Positions 1 through 8,298 of a stretch of 33,328 nt of DNA are shown one piece after another (position 1 is the stretch's first letter; each line of letters begins with the position of its first letter). A program made the position numbers and the translations under genes. The DNA is taken from contig CAIWFB010000062.1 of assembly GCA_903911825.1 (NCBI GenBank), positions 1 through 33,328 on the forward strand. Reading direction: 5' to 3'. Below the pieces are notes generated by a model that saw nothing but the letters and a program-made list of their open reading frames with translations, was not told the origin of the DNA and ran no database searches. The stretch comes from an uncultured Verrucomicrobia subdivision 3 bacterium (lineage in GTDB: Bacteria > Verrucomicrobiota > Verrucomicrobiia > Limisphaerales > UBA11358).

Positions 1-2
1 CG

Positions 3-53
3 CTGGTGATGTTGGTCGCGAGCGGGTGGCTCTGGCAGCGGTTGACCAGCTAG
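3..53 (+). CDS. C-terminal tail of an upstream protein (partial)
   Basis: An open frame enters from the left edge and stops at TAG (51-53). The visible tail reads LVMLVASGWLWQRLTS. It is hydrophobic and ends with a basic residue, as at the end of a membrane segment. Only 16 residues are visible, so the family cannot be named. The frame could also be chance; support is limited to the open frame and the stop lying just before the REP copy at 58. Confidence 0.3.
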   Translation: MVMLVASGWLWQRLTS

Positions 54-57
54 CACT

Positions 58-81
58 GTAGCGCACGACGTCAGGAGTGCC
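58..81 (-). repeat. REP-like palindromic repeat, left copy
   Basis: This 24-nt sequence is the reverse complement, with one mismatch, of 815-838. Both contain the core ACTCCT(G/A)ACGTCGT. Together the copies flank the transposase gene as inverted repeats, as REP sequences do around RAYT genes. Confidence 0.7.
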
Positions 82-104
82 CCACCCCAAATAACATCGC
101 GCTT

Positions 105-138
105 GACGACTCCTGACGTCGTCGCCTACAAAATTTGG
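105..138 (+). repeat. REP-like palindromic repeat, internal copy
   Basis: A second copy of the core (ACTCCTGACGTCGT) followed by CCTACAAAATTTGG. It matches the right copy, which continues into GCTACAAATTTCC. It is inverted relative to the left copy 24 nt away, so the two can form a REP pair. It ends immediately before the ATG of the transposase at 139. Confidence 0.7.
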
Positions 139-777
139 ATGAATTTTCCCGGTCGTCTGCCGCGTCTGCCGCGCGAATATTATCAGGGAGACGCCTTCGT
201 TCATTGGACGCTCACGCTCCACAACCGCGCCACCGGCTGGTTGACGGATACCTTCCACGCCCGTTTTCGCGAGTTGATGATTCACGCAGCCGCGCGCGAG
301 GGATTATTTTGCCCGACGTATTGCCTGATGCCGGACCATCTGCACCTCCTCTGGCTGGGCTTGCGCCGGGACAGCGATCAGTTGAACGGAATGGCGTTTC
401 TGCGCACGTATCTCGAACCTGCTCTAGTGGGCGACGAGGTAGCGAGTCGGCCCGATGAGCGCGACTTGAAACACAAGGAGCACTCTTTACGTTGTGCACT
501 ACCACGCATCCGGTTTCAGCCGCAGGCGCATGATAGTGTATTACGTGAGCAGGAGCGGGAGCACGGCACGTTGGCAAAGGCCTGCTTTTATTTACTCGAT
601 AACCCAGTGCAGGCGAAGCTGGTTTCGTTGCCCGCAGAATGGAGATTCAGCGGGGCCATCGTGCCTGGTTATCCGACGCTCCAACCGTTGAATGCAGACT
701 TTTGGGAAAAGTTCTGGAAACTATACACGGCAGCGCGCCAGCCTGACGCGGGAAACCTCAAACGTCCGAGTTTTTGA
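139..777 (+). CDS. REP-associated tyrosine transposase (RAYT, IS200-like Y1 family)
   Basis: A 212-residue protein of the Y1_Tnp/RAYT family, which nicks and rejoins single-stranded DNA at REP palindromes. The N-terminus PRLPREYYQGDAFVHWTLT is typical of the family. The metal-binding HUH motif is in CLMPDHLHLLWLG. The region CFYLLDNPVQAKLV followed by EWRFSG matches the family's YIxxNPVRAGLV...W..SS block, where the catalytic Tyr lies. The frame is open from a TTG at 103, but that extension is made of REP sequence, so ATG 139 is the likely start. REP copies on both sides support a domesticated REP-RAYT unit rather than an ordinary insertion sequence. No frameshift is seen, so it may be active. 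Confidence 0.85.
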   Translation: MNFPGRLPRLPREYYQGDAFVHWTLTLHNRATGWLTDTFHARFRELMIHAAAREGLFCPTYCLMPDHLHLLWLGLRRDSDQLNGMAFLRTYLEPALVGDEVASRPDERDLKHKEHSLRCALPRIRFQPQAHDSVLREQEREHGTLAKACFYLLDNPVQAKLVSLPAEWRFSGAIVPGYPTLQPLNADFWEKFWKLYTAARQPDAGNLKRPSF

Positions 778-814
778 TTCTGCTAGGGAACGCCCAAGCT
801 ATCTGGATCGGCTC

Positions 815-847
815 GGCACTCCTAACGTCGTGCGCTACAAATTTCCG
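815..847 (+). repeat. REP-like palindromic repeat, right copy
   Basis: Core ACTCCTAACGTCGT followed by GCGCTACAAATTTCC. It is the inverted partner of 58-81 (23 of 24 matches over 815-838) and a direct relative of 105-138. It lies 37 nt after the transposase stop and is the main content of the 119-nt gap before the next gene. Confidence 0.7.
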
Positions 848-896
848 TAGCGTCACCAGTTCCGGCGATATGTTTTGGCTGGGGATGGCGTAGCTT

Positions 897-3800
897 ATGG
901 TCATCCAAATGACCCCGAACAGTTTTCCGCCCATCCGTCAGCGTTGCGCCACGGTTTTCATTCTGCTTTGCCTGACGGCGACGGCTTTGGCCCAACGCCA
1001 GATGGAACGCCTGGGGCGCGGAGTCGTGGCGCTACATTCCGCGACGTCGCAGGCGTATGTAGGCTGGCGGCTGTTGGCCACGGATCCGTCGGATGTGGGT
1101 TTCAATCTGTATCGCTCGGCGAACGGCGCGGCGGGCGTGAAATTAAATGCTCTGCCGCTCACAAACACGACGGACTTCCTCGACACGACGGCGAACTTCA
1201 CGATTTCCAACGCGTGGTATGTGGTGCCGGTGACGAATGGCACGGAAGCGACGCCCGGCGCGGCTTATGGTTTGGCGGCGAATTCGCCGGTGCGACAATA
1301 CGTGCCGATTCCGCTGGTGGCGCCGGGAGCATTCACGCCGTATGACGTGAAGTTCTGTTGGGTGGGCGATTTCGACGGCGATGGGGAATATGATTTTCTG
1401 GTGGATCGCATGTCCACGACGGCGGGCAAGAATCAATTTCTCCAAGCCTACAAGCGCGACGGGACGTTTCTCTGGCAGATGGACATGGGCTTTTTGAGCA
1501 CGAACACGGTCAATGCTTACGAGCCGGACGCAGCCGCCATTTCCGTGGGCGACAAAGATAACGTGACGGTCTATGACCTCGACGGCGATGGCCGCGCGGA
1601 AGTCATCGTGCGCGCGGCGAACGGCACGATTCTGCCCAATGGCACGATGATCACGACGAACAATAACACGTCGCAATTTCTCTGCATTCTCGATGGCTTG
1701 ACGGGAATCGAAAAAGCGCGCGCGCTGATCCCGAATCCGTATTTCGCGGATGGCCCGCTGAATTGCCATGCGGGGATCGCGTATTTCGACGGCATCCACC
1801 CGAGCATTTTATTCAGCGGCGAAAACCGCGTGGGCAGCGGCGCGTTTCAGCGGTTAGCCATCGCGTGGGATTTTCGGGACGGTAAATTGACGCAGCGGTG
1901 GCTCTACCAAACTCCGAGCGGCCAGAATGATTCGGAAGGTCATCAACTGCGCATCGCGGATGTGAACCACGATGGCAAAGATGAAGTCGTTCGCATCGGC
2001 GGCGTCATCGCGGACAGCAACGGCGTGCCGGTGACGCTGTATTCCACCGAAAGCGCGCACGGTGACCGCTATCACGTCACCGACATCGACCCGGATCGAC
2101 CCGGATTGGAGATGTATTCTATTCAGCAATTGAATTCCACGTTGCTCGCGACGTCGCTGCAAGATCTCGGCAGCGGCCAACTGTTCAAAAAATGGTATTC
2201 GGCCTCTATCACTGATGTGGGCCGGGGCATCACGGCGGACATCACGCCAAACACACGCGGCTGCGAGATGTATTCCACCCAGCCGGGAATCTTTGACGCC
2301 AAAGGCACTCAAATTTATGCCAACAACGTTTGGGCACCCGAGGGCATCTGGTGGGACGCTGATGTGCTGCGCGAATTCGAAGACGGCGCGGGCAGCGGGG
2401 CGTTAAATCCCGTCATCAATAAATTCGATCCCGTTTCCGGCACCTCGGGCCGACTCTACACGCTCTACAATGAAGACGGCGGCTGCCATCAAGCTTACGG
2501 CGGGCGCGCGGCTTTCTGGGGCGATATCCTCGGCGACTGGCGCGAGGAATTCATCGTCATCGCGAACGACTATAATTCGATGCGCATCTACACCACGAAG
2601 TTGACGGCGACTAACCGGCTTTACTGTTTGATGCAAAACCCGCAATACCGCGTGCAATCCACTTTCAAAGGCTATTATCAAGCTAGCTACGTGGATTATT
2701 TTCTTGGTTATCAGATGCCGCCGCCGCCGCCGCCGCCCGTTTCCGATGCGCGCCTCGTCTGGCGCGGCAACGGAACCAACACTTGGGATATGGCCAGCGC
2801 GAACTGGTTCACGAATAATCTGTGGATCTCCAACAATGTGGCCACGACCTACAGTTCCGGCAGCACGGTGCTCTTTGATGCGACCGGCACGAACACCACC
2901 GTCGCACTGAACGGCGCGCTTTCGCCCGCTTGGGTCACGGTTCACTCGCCAAAAAATTACACCTTCGATGGCACAAATGGCTCTCTGACGGGTTCGATGA
3001 AATTAACTAAGGCGGGCGCGGGGAAATTATTTTTCAACGGCACGAATACTTACACCGGCCCTACGTTGGTGGGTGAAGGTTCGCTCATCGTGAACGGGGC
3101 TTTGGCCAATTCACCGGTCACGGTGCGCGGCGGCATCTGGCTCGATGGTCGGCTCGGCGGCTCGGGGTTGGTGAGTTCGCCCGTTGGGTTGAACGAAGGC
3201 GCAGGCTTTTCGCCCGGACAGGGAACGAATTCGCCGGGCACTCTGACCATCGCCAACACTGTGACGCTGTCGGGCCGCACGTTGAATGATTTTGATTTAT
3301 CCGATGACGCGACCGGCACAGTGAAAACGAATGACTTGCTGGTCATCAACGGCAACCTGACCGTGACAGGCACCAACACCTTCGTGATCCGTAAACTCAA
3401 CGCGACGCTGCCGCCCGGCAGTATTTATCCGCTGATCAATTATTCCGGCACGTTCAGCGGCAGCCTGAATAATTTTACGGTGTCCGGCCTCACGGGAGTT
3501 CCCTTAACGCTGACGAATCCACCGGGCCAGATTGCGCTCGTGATCAAAAGTTTTCGCGCGCCAGCGCAGCTAACATGGACGGGCGGCAGCGGCGGCAACA
3601 CGTGGGATTTGCTAACCACCAGCAATTGGCTGAACGGGGTCACCAAAGACCAGTTCGCTCCAGGCGACACGGTGCGTTTCGATAATACGGGCGCGACGAA
3701 TCCAACGGTCACACTGGCGGGCGATCTGATCTGCGCCGGCCTCGTGGTGGATGCGACCAATAATTACGTCCTAACTGGTAGCGGCGACCTCATCGGCACG

Positions 3801-5750
3801 GGTGGCTTGACGAAAACGAATACCGGCACGCTCACTATTTCTGCGTTGAACAATGCCTTCACGGGCAAAACTATTTTGGCGGGCGGCACTCTGGTGGTTT
3901 CAGAACTGGATGCGATCGGCTACCCTAGTCCGTTGGGAAATCCTCCCGGCGGCTCGACGAATTTAGTGTTATCCGGCAGCCCGACTCTGCGAGTGACTGG
4001 AGAATCCTACACGGATCGTGGACTGACGATCAACGCGGGCCTCAACACGCTTGAAGTCACGAATAGCACTGACCAAGTAACTATCGCGGGCATCATCACC
4101 GGCAGCGGCACTTTGCAAAAAACCGGCGCGGGCACCTTGGCCGTGAGTGCGAACAATACGTTCACCGGCCCGACTTATATTTTGGGCGGCAATATTTCTC
4201 TCGGCGGCGGCACGGCCAATCAATACGGCTTGGGCGTCGGCCCCGGTGGCAACGGTAACACCACTATCACGATTTCTAACGCCACCCTCACGATGTTCAG
4301 CGACAGCGGCAGCTACGATACTTGTTATTGGAACGTCATCGTCCCGACCAATGCGACTGCCACGATTTACGGCGATGACCGCGTCAATCTTTACGGCACG
4401 CTCACCGGCGGCGGCACCCTAAACTTCAACGTCTATTACGTCCGCACTGAATTGGATGGGAACTGGTCGGCTTTTACCGGTCAACTTAATCTGGGCACCG
4501 ACAGCGCCGGTGGCGATTTTCGCATCGGCAACTCAGCGGGCTACGCTAATGCCAGCGTGAATTTGGCTGATTACATTTACGCCTACCACATCACGGCGGG
4601 CGCGGCTGTTTCATTCGGATCATTGACCGGCGGAACCTACTCACATCTCACTGGCACCGCTTGGACCATCGGCGCGAAGAATCTGGATTCCACTTATGCA
4701 GGGAGCATCAACGGCAACTCACTTACCAAGGTCGGCACAGGAACCTTGACGCTCTCCGGCAACACGAACAACTACGGCGGCACGACCACCATCAGTGCGG
4801 GCACGTTGCAGATTGGCAGTGGCGGCACGGCGGGAACTATCGGCACGGGCGCAATCACGGACAACGCCACGCTCGCTTTTAACCGCAGCGACGTTATCAC
4901 CGACACAAATTTTGGCATCATCAGCGGCGCAGGAAACCTGGCGAAGCGCGGCGCGGGAATTTTGACTTTGAGCAAAGCTCACATATTCAGCGGTGCTACC
5001 ACGATTGAAGCGGGAACGCTGGCTCTGACCAACGCCGGTGCCATCGCAAATTCCACCAATATCAACCTCGCCGCCGGTGCGCTCCTCGACGTCAGCGGCA
5101 CGACTGGCGGAGCCATGACCCTGACGAGCGGCAAAACGCTTTCCGGCTTTGGCACCGTGAATGGTAATTTCACCATTGGTTCTGGCGCGAGACTCGCGCC
5201 CGGCGGCTCCATCGGCACGCTGACTTTCAACCAATCGCTCACGCTCGGAGCGGGCTGCACCAACTTTTTTGAGATCAGCAAAAACCCGCTCACCAATGAC
5301 GTGGTCAGAGTTTTCGGCGGGCTCACGAACGGTGGCCTGCTGATTGTAACGAATCTCAGCACCAACTCGCTCACGGCGGGTAACAGCTTCAAACTTTTCA
5401 ATGCCGCGAGTTACAGCGGCACTTTCGCCAATCTGGTTTTACCCCCGCTGCCTGCCGGTCTTGGCTGGAACACGAATAGCCTCAATACCAATGGCACTCT
5501 TTCGGTGATCATCACCAGCAAGCCGGTGATCGGCTCCCTGACGTTCGCAGGCAACGGGCTATCGCTCACCGGCACCGGCGGAGTTGCCAACGCAAATTAT
5601 TATCTCCTCGGCGCGTCCAATATCTCCACGCCCGCAGTCAACTGGTTGCGCTTGCTGACGAACCAGTTCGACGCCAATGGCAATTTCAATTTCAGTAACG
5701 CCCCCAACACGAATTGGCCGCAGGGTTATTACCGTTTGCTAGTGCCGTAA
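897..5750 (+). CDS. Secreted rhamnogalacturonan lyase (PL11-like) with autotransporter-associated repeats
   Basis: A 1617-residue exported protein. Residues 1-32 are a signal peptide ending ATALAQ; the start may be ATG 897 or ATG 909. Residues about 33-605 resemble family PL11 rhamnogalacturonan lyases, which cleave rhamnogalacturonan I by beta-elimination. The cues are MERLGRGVVALHS, VGWRLLATDPSDVGFNLYR and calcium-loop motifs DFDGDGEYDF, DLDGDGRAEV and DVNHDGKDEV typical of its beta-propeller. A proline run near residue 608 links to a Thr/Asn/Gly-rich half. That half has two W-x-G...W....NW motifs (about 617 and 891) and five autotransporter-associated beta-strand repeats, for example near 702, 970, 1070, 1273 and 1347, with cores like LTKxGxGTLxLSxNNxYxGxTxxxxGTL. 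No outer-membrane beta-barrel follows. Instead, the last 75 residues form a module shared with the protein at 29352. Its stop is 1 nt from the convergent nadB stop. Confidence 0.82.
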   Translation: MVIQMTPNSFPPIRQRCATVFILLCLTATALAQRQMERLGRGVVALHSATSQAYVGWRLLATDPSDVGFNLYRSANGAAGVKLNALPLTNTTDFLDTTANFTISNAWYVVPVTNGTEATPGAAYGLAANSPVRQYVPIPLVAPGAFTPYDVKFCWVGDFDGDGEYDFLVDRMSTTAGKNQFLQAYKRDGTFLWQMDMGFLSTNTVNAYEPDAAAISVGDKDNVTVYDLDGDGRAEVIVRAANGTILPNGTMITTNNNTSQFLCILDGLTGIEKARALIPNPYFADGPLNCHAGIAYFDGIHPSILFSGENRVGSGAFQRLAIAWDFRDGKLTQRWLYQTPSGQNDSEGHQLRIADVNHDGKDEVVRIGGVIADSNGVPVTLYSTESAHGDRYHVTDIDPDRPGLEMYSIQQLNSTLLATSLQDLGSGQLFKKWYSASITDVGRGITADITPNTRGCEMYSTQPGIFDAKGTQIYANNVWAPEGIWWDADVLREFEDGAGSGALNPVINKFDPVSGTSGRLYTLYNEDGGCHQAYGGRAAFWGDILGDWREEFIVIANDYNSMRIYTTKLTATNRLYCLMQNPQYRVQSTFKGYYQASYVDYFLGYQMPPPPPPPVSDARLVWRGNGTNTWDMASANWFTNNLWISNNVATTYSSGSTVLFDATGTNTTVALNGALSPAWVTVHSPKNYTFDGTNGSLTGSMKLTKAGAGKLFFNGTNTYTGPTLVGEGSLIVNGALANSPVTVRGGIWLDGRLGGSGLVSSPVGLNEGAGFSPGQGTNSPGTLTIANTVTLSGRTLNDFDLSDDATGTVKTNDLLVINGNLTVTGTNTFVIRKLNATLPPGSIYPLINYSGTFSGSLNNFTVSGLTGVPLTLTNPPGQIALVIKSFRAPAQLTWTGGSGGNTWDLLTTSNWLNGVTKDQFAPGDTVRFDNTGATNPTVTLAGDLICAGLVVDATNNYVLTGSGDLIGTGGLTKTNTGTLTISALNNAFTGKTILAGGTLVVSELDAIGYPSPLGNPPGGSTNLVLSGSPTLRVTGESYTDRGLTINAGLNTLEVTNSTDQVTIAGIITGSGTLQKTGAGTLAVSANNTFTGPTYILGGNISLGGGTANQYGLGVGPGGNGNTTITISNATLTMFSDSGSYDTCYWNVIVPTNATATIYGDDRVNLYGTLTGGGTLNFNVYYVRTELDGNWSAFTGQLNLGTDSAGGDFRIGNSAGYANASVNLADYIYAYHITAGAAVSFGSLTGGTYSHLTGTAWTIGAKNLDSTYAGSINGNSLTKVGTGTLTLSGNTNNYGGTTTISAGTLQIGSGGTAGTIGTGAITDNATLAFNRSDVITDTNFGIISGAGNLAKRGAGILTLSKAHIFSGATTIEAGTLALTNAGAIANSTNINLAAGALLDVSGTTGGAMTLTSGKTLSGFGTVNGNFTIGSGARLAPGGSIGTLTFNQSLTLGAGCTNFFEISKNPLTNDVVRVFGGLTNGGLLIVTNLSTNSLTAGNSFKLFNAASYSGTFANLVLPPLPAGLGWNTNSLNTNGTLSVIITSKPVIGSLTFAGNGLSLTGTGGVANANYYLLGASNISTPAVNWLRLLTNQFDANGNFNFSNAPNTNWPQGYYRLLVP

Positions 5751-5751
5751 G

Positions 5752-7353
5752 CTAATTTCCTCGGCGCACCACGCTATCGCGCTGGGCCCATTCGGGATTC
5801 AATTCTGGAAAATCCAGATTGTAATTCAGACCGCGACTTTCAGGCCGCAGCAACGCGCAACGCACGATCAATTCCGCCACCGTCGCAATGTTGCGCAGTT
5901 CTAGCAGATCCGCCGTCACGTTGAAGTCCCAGTAATATTCCTGGATCTCTTGTTGCAGATTGGCCAGCCGTGATTGCGCGCGCTGCAACCGTTTATTGGT
6001 CCGCACGATGCCGACGTAATCCCACATCAAGCGGCGAATCTCGTCCCAGTTGTGTGACACCACGACTAGTTCATCAGCGTTTGTCGCGTGCCCGGATTGC
6101 CAAGGCGGAATGTTCAGGTCGGATTTTAAATGCGGTGCCGTGAGAATTTTCACAGCGGCGCGATGTGCACAAACCATCGCTTCCAAAAGCGAATTGCTCG
6201 CCAGACGATTCGCCCCGTGCAAGCCCGTGCAAGCCACTTCGCCCACGGCATAAAGCCCGGCGATGTCTGTCTCGCCATCCATAGTCGTCACCACGCCGCC
6301 GCATTGATAATGCGCGGCTGGCACCACGGGAATCGGCTCCTTCGTGATGTCTATGCCGTAGCGCAAACACGTTTCGTAAATGTTTGGAAAACGTTCGATG
6401 ATAAATTTTGCTGGCTTGTGCGTGATGTCCAGATGCACACAGTCGGCACCGGATTTTTTCATCTCACTATCAATCGCCCGCGCCACGATGTCACGCGGCG
6501 CCAGCGATTTCAACGGATGCACGCTGTCCATGAATTCCCGGCCCGCCAGTGATTTCAAGATGCCGCCTTCGCCGCGCACCGCTTCGCTGATCAGAAACGA
6601 TTTCGCTTTCGGATGATAGAGACACGTCGGATGAAACTGCACGAATTCCATGTTTGCGATGCTCGCTCCGGCGCGATACGCCATCGCCACGCCGTCGCCC
6701 GTCGCGATGTCGGGATTCGTCGTGTAGAGATAAACTTTGCCGCAACCACCCGTCGCGAGAATGGTCACCGGCGCCGAAAAAATTTCCACCTGACCGGATT
6801 TTTTGTCGAACACATACGCGCCGAGACAACTGTTCTCGCCGACGTAACCCAGCTTCTGGCTGGTGATCAAATCAATCGCCAGATGATTCTCAAAAATCTG
6901 GATGTTCGGCTGCTGGGAAATCGCGTTGAGCAACGCGCGCTCAATTTCCCGACCCGTCACGTCTTTCGCGTGCAGAATGCGGCGCTCGGAATGGCCACCT
7001 TCGCGACCCAGATCCAGCTGCTTGTCGCCGCGTTGATCGCGCACTTCGCTCTCGGAAAATTTCATCCCCAGCGCGATCAATTCCGCGATGCGTGCTGGCC
7101 CTTCCGTGACAATCGTGCGGACGACCGCTTCGTTGCACAAGCCCGCGCCCGCCGTGAGCGTATCGCTGACGTGCGACTCAAAGGAATCTTCCTTGCTCGT
7201 CACGGATGCGATGCCGCCCTGCGCGTAATTCGTATTCGATTCCGCGCGATCTTTTTTCGTGACGATGGCCACGCGCCCACGCGGCGCCACCTGCAACGCA
7301 AACGTCAAACCTGCGATCCAGCTGCCGAGAATGATGTAATCGAATTGTTTCAT
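5752..7353 (-). CDS. nadB: L-aspartate oxidase
   Basis: A 533-residue FAD enzyme of the SdhA/FrdA/NadB family that oxidises L-aspartate to iminoaspartate, the first step of de novo NAD synthesis. Visible family features are NYAQGGIASV, the His/Arg-rich active-site segments FVQFHPTCLY and EAVRGEGG, APRDIVARAI, and the C-terminal FAD-binding motif GLYAVGEVACTGLHGANRLASNSLLEA. ATG 7353 lies 1 nt after the panC stop (TGAAATG) and gives MKQFDYIILG, so it is preferred over a start 21 nt upstream. An oddity is that the dinucleotide-binding motif reads GSWIAG (residues 10-15) instead of GSGIAG: its second glycine is Trp, encoded by TGG. No nadA or nadC is in the window. Probably translated from the panC transcript. 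Confidence 0.93.
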   Translation of the reverse strand: MKQFDYIILGSWIAGLTFALQVAPRGRVAIVTKKDRAESNTNYAQGGIASVTSKEDSFESHVSDTLTAGAGLCNEAVVRTIVTEGPARIAELIALGMKFSESEVRDQRGDKQLDLGREGGHSERRILHAKDVTGREIERALLNAISQQPNIQIFENHLAIDLITSQKLGYVGENSCLGAYVFDKKSGQVEIFSAPVTILATGGCGKVYLYTTNPDIATGDGVAMAYRAGASIANMEFVQFHPTCLYHPKAKSFLISEAVRGEGGILKSLAGREFMDSVHPLKSLAPRDIVARAIDSEMKKSGADCVHLDITHKPAKFIIERFPNIYETCLRYGIDITKEPIPVVPAAHYQCGGVVTTMDGETDIAGLYAVGEVACTGLHGANRLASNSLLEAMVCAHRAAVKILTAPHLKSDLNIPPWQSGHATNADELVVVSHNWDEIRRLMWDYVGIVRTNKRLQRAQSRLANLQQEIQEYYWDFNVTADLLELRNIATVAELIVRCALLRPESRGLNYNLDFPELNPEWAQRDSVVRRGN

Positions 7354-7354
7354 T

Positions 7355-8215
7355 TCAAAGTTGGGCGTTATCAATCAACCGCGTCTTACCAAAGTAAACC
7401 GCCAACGCCATCTGCGCGCCGCGTTTCACCTGCGTCACGGGCTGCAAGGTTTTGGGGTCAAAAAATTCCACATAGTCTAGGTGCCCCAGCGGTGCGGCGG
7501 TGAAGAATGCTTGCAGATCACTTTTCAGCTTCGCGGCGGAAATGGATTTCTTCGCCACCGCCGCTTTCGCCGCTTGCAGTGCGTGACTGAGAATTACCGC
7601 CTGCGACCGTTGTTCCGCATCGAGAAATTTATTCCGCGAACTCATCGCCAAGCCATCCGCTTCGCGATGCGTCGGGGCAATAACAATTTTTACGGGAAAA
7701 TTCAAATCGGCCACCATGCGTTGAATGATGGCGGCTTGCTGAAAATCTTTTTGGCCAAACACCGAAACGTCCGGCAAGACGATATTGAATAACTTGGCTA
7801 CCACCGTGGTGACACCGCGGAAATGCGTCGGGCGCGACGCGCCTTCCATCACGCGCCCTAGCGTTTCTTCCACGACGTAGGTGCTGTAATAGCCAGCGGC
7901 TTTGCCCGGATACATTTCCACATCGCTTGGCGTGAAGATGACATCGGCCCCCTCCGCGCGACAAAGTTTGAGATCACGTTTGAGATCGCGCGGATATTTG
8001 GCGAGGTCTTCCGTCGGCGCGAACTGCGTGGGATTGACGTAAATGCTCACGACGACGACGCCGCGTTTGCCGACGCGTTGGCGCGCCTCTCGAACCAGAC
8101 TCAAATGGCCCGCATGCAGATAACCCATCGTCGGCACAAACCCGACTTTCACGCCAAGGCTTTTCCAGCGCAGCGCCAATTGTTGCATCGCGGTAATTGA
8201 AGCAATGATTCTCAC
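7355..8215 (-). CDS. panC: Pantothenate synthetase (pantoate-beta-alanine ligase)
   Basis: A 286-residue cytoplasmic enzyme that joins pantoate and beta-alanine with ATP to give pantothenate, the precursor of coenzyme A. It has the PTMGYLHAGHLSLV nucleotide-binding motif (about residues 28-41), YVNPTQFAPTEDLAKYPR, the FGQKDFQQ segment and the READGLAMSSRNKFLD signature. The length matches the family (about 280). The start is GTG 8215; no strong Shine-Dalgarno sequence is visible. It is followed 1 nt later by nadB, so the two cofactor genes form a small operon. The 83-nt region upstream holds the small palindrome at 8275-8293. Confidence 0.95.
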   Translation of the reverse strand: MRIIASITAMQQLALRWKSLGVKVGFVPTMGYLHAGHLSLVREARQRVGKRGVVVVSIYVNPTQFAPTEDLAKYPRDLKRDLKLCRAEGADVIFTPSDVEMYPGKAAGYYSTYVVEETLGRVMEGASRPTHFRGVTTVVAKLFNIVLPDVSVFGQKDFQQAAIIQRMVADLNFPVKIVIAPTHREADGLAMSSRNKFLDAEQRSQAVILSHALQAAKAAVAKKSISAAKLKSDLQAFFTAAPLGHLDYVEFFDPKTLQPVTQVKRGAQMALAVYFGKTRLIDNAQL

Positions 8216-8274
8216 GCCGCAAAAGTTACCGCTGAAACGGAGGCAATCAAATTTAATTATCTGAAGGCTGTGAG

Positions 8275-8293
8275 GCTGATTTAATTCATCAGC
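8275..8293 (-). terminator. Small hairpin after the glycoside hydrolase gene
   Basis: GCTGAT and ATCAGC form a 6-bp stem around a 7-nt loop, 5 nt beyond the stop of the GH2 gene. No U tract follows, so it is only a weak terminator candidate or an mRNA 3' end stabiliser. It separates the GH2 gene from panC. Confidence 0.25.
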
Positions 8294-8298
8294 AAGAA

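Noticed and set aside
2717-2740. CCG repeat (proline run) as a possible frameshift site in the lyase gene
   Set aside because: The frame stays open and in phase with recognisable motifs on both sides, so it reads as a normal Pro linker.
3004-4990. Possible CRISPR-like or tandem DNA repeats in the lyase gene
   Set aside because: Repetition is at protein level (strand repeats of ~35 residues at irregular distances); DNA copies are diverged and lie within one coding frame.
6613-7503. A 296-residue open frame on the plus strand opposite nadB/panC
   Set aside because: Its protein is Arg/His-rich with no domain, and it lies wholly antisense to clear nadB and panC codons; such frames are expected in GC-rich coding DNA.
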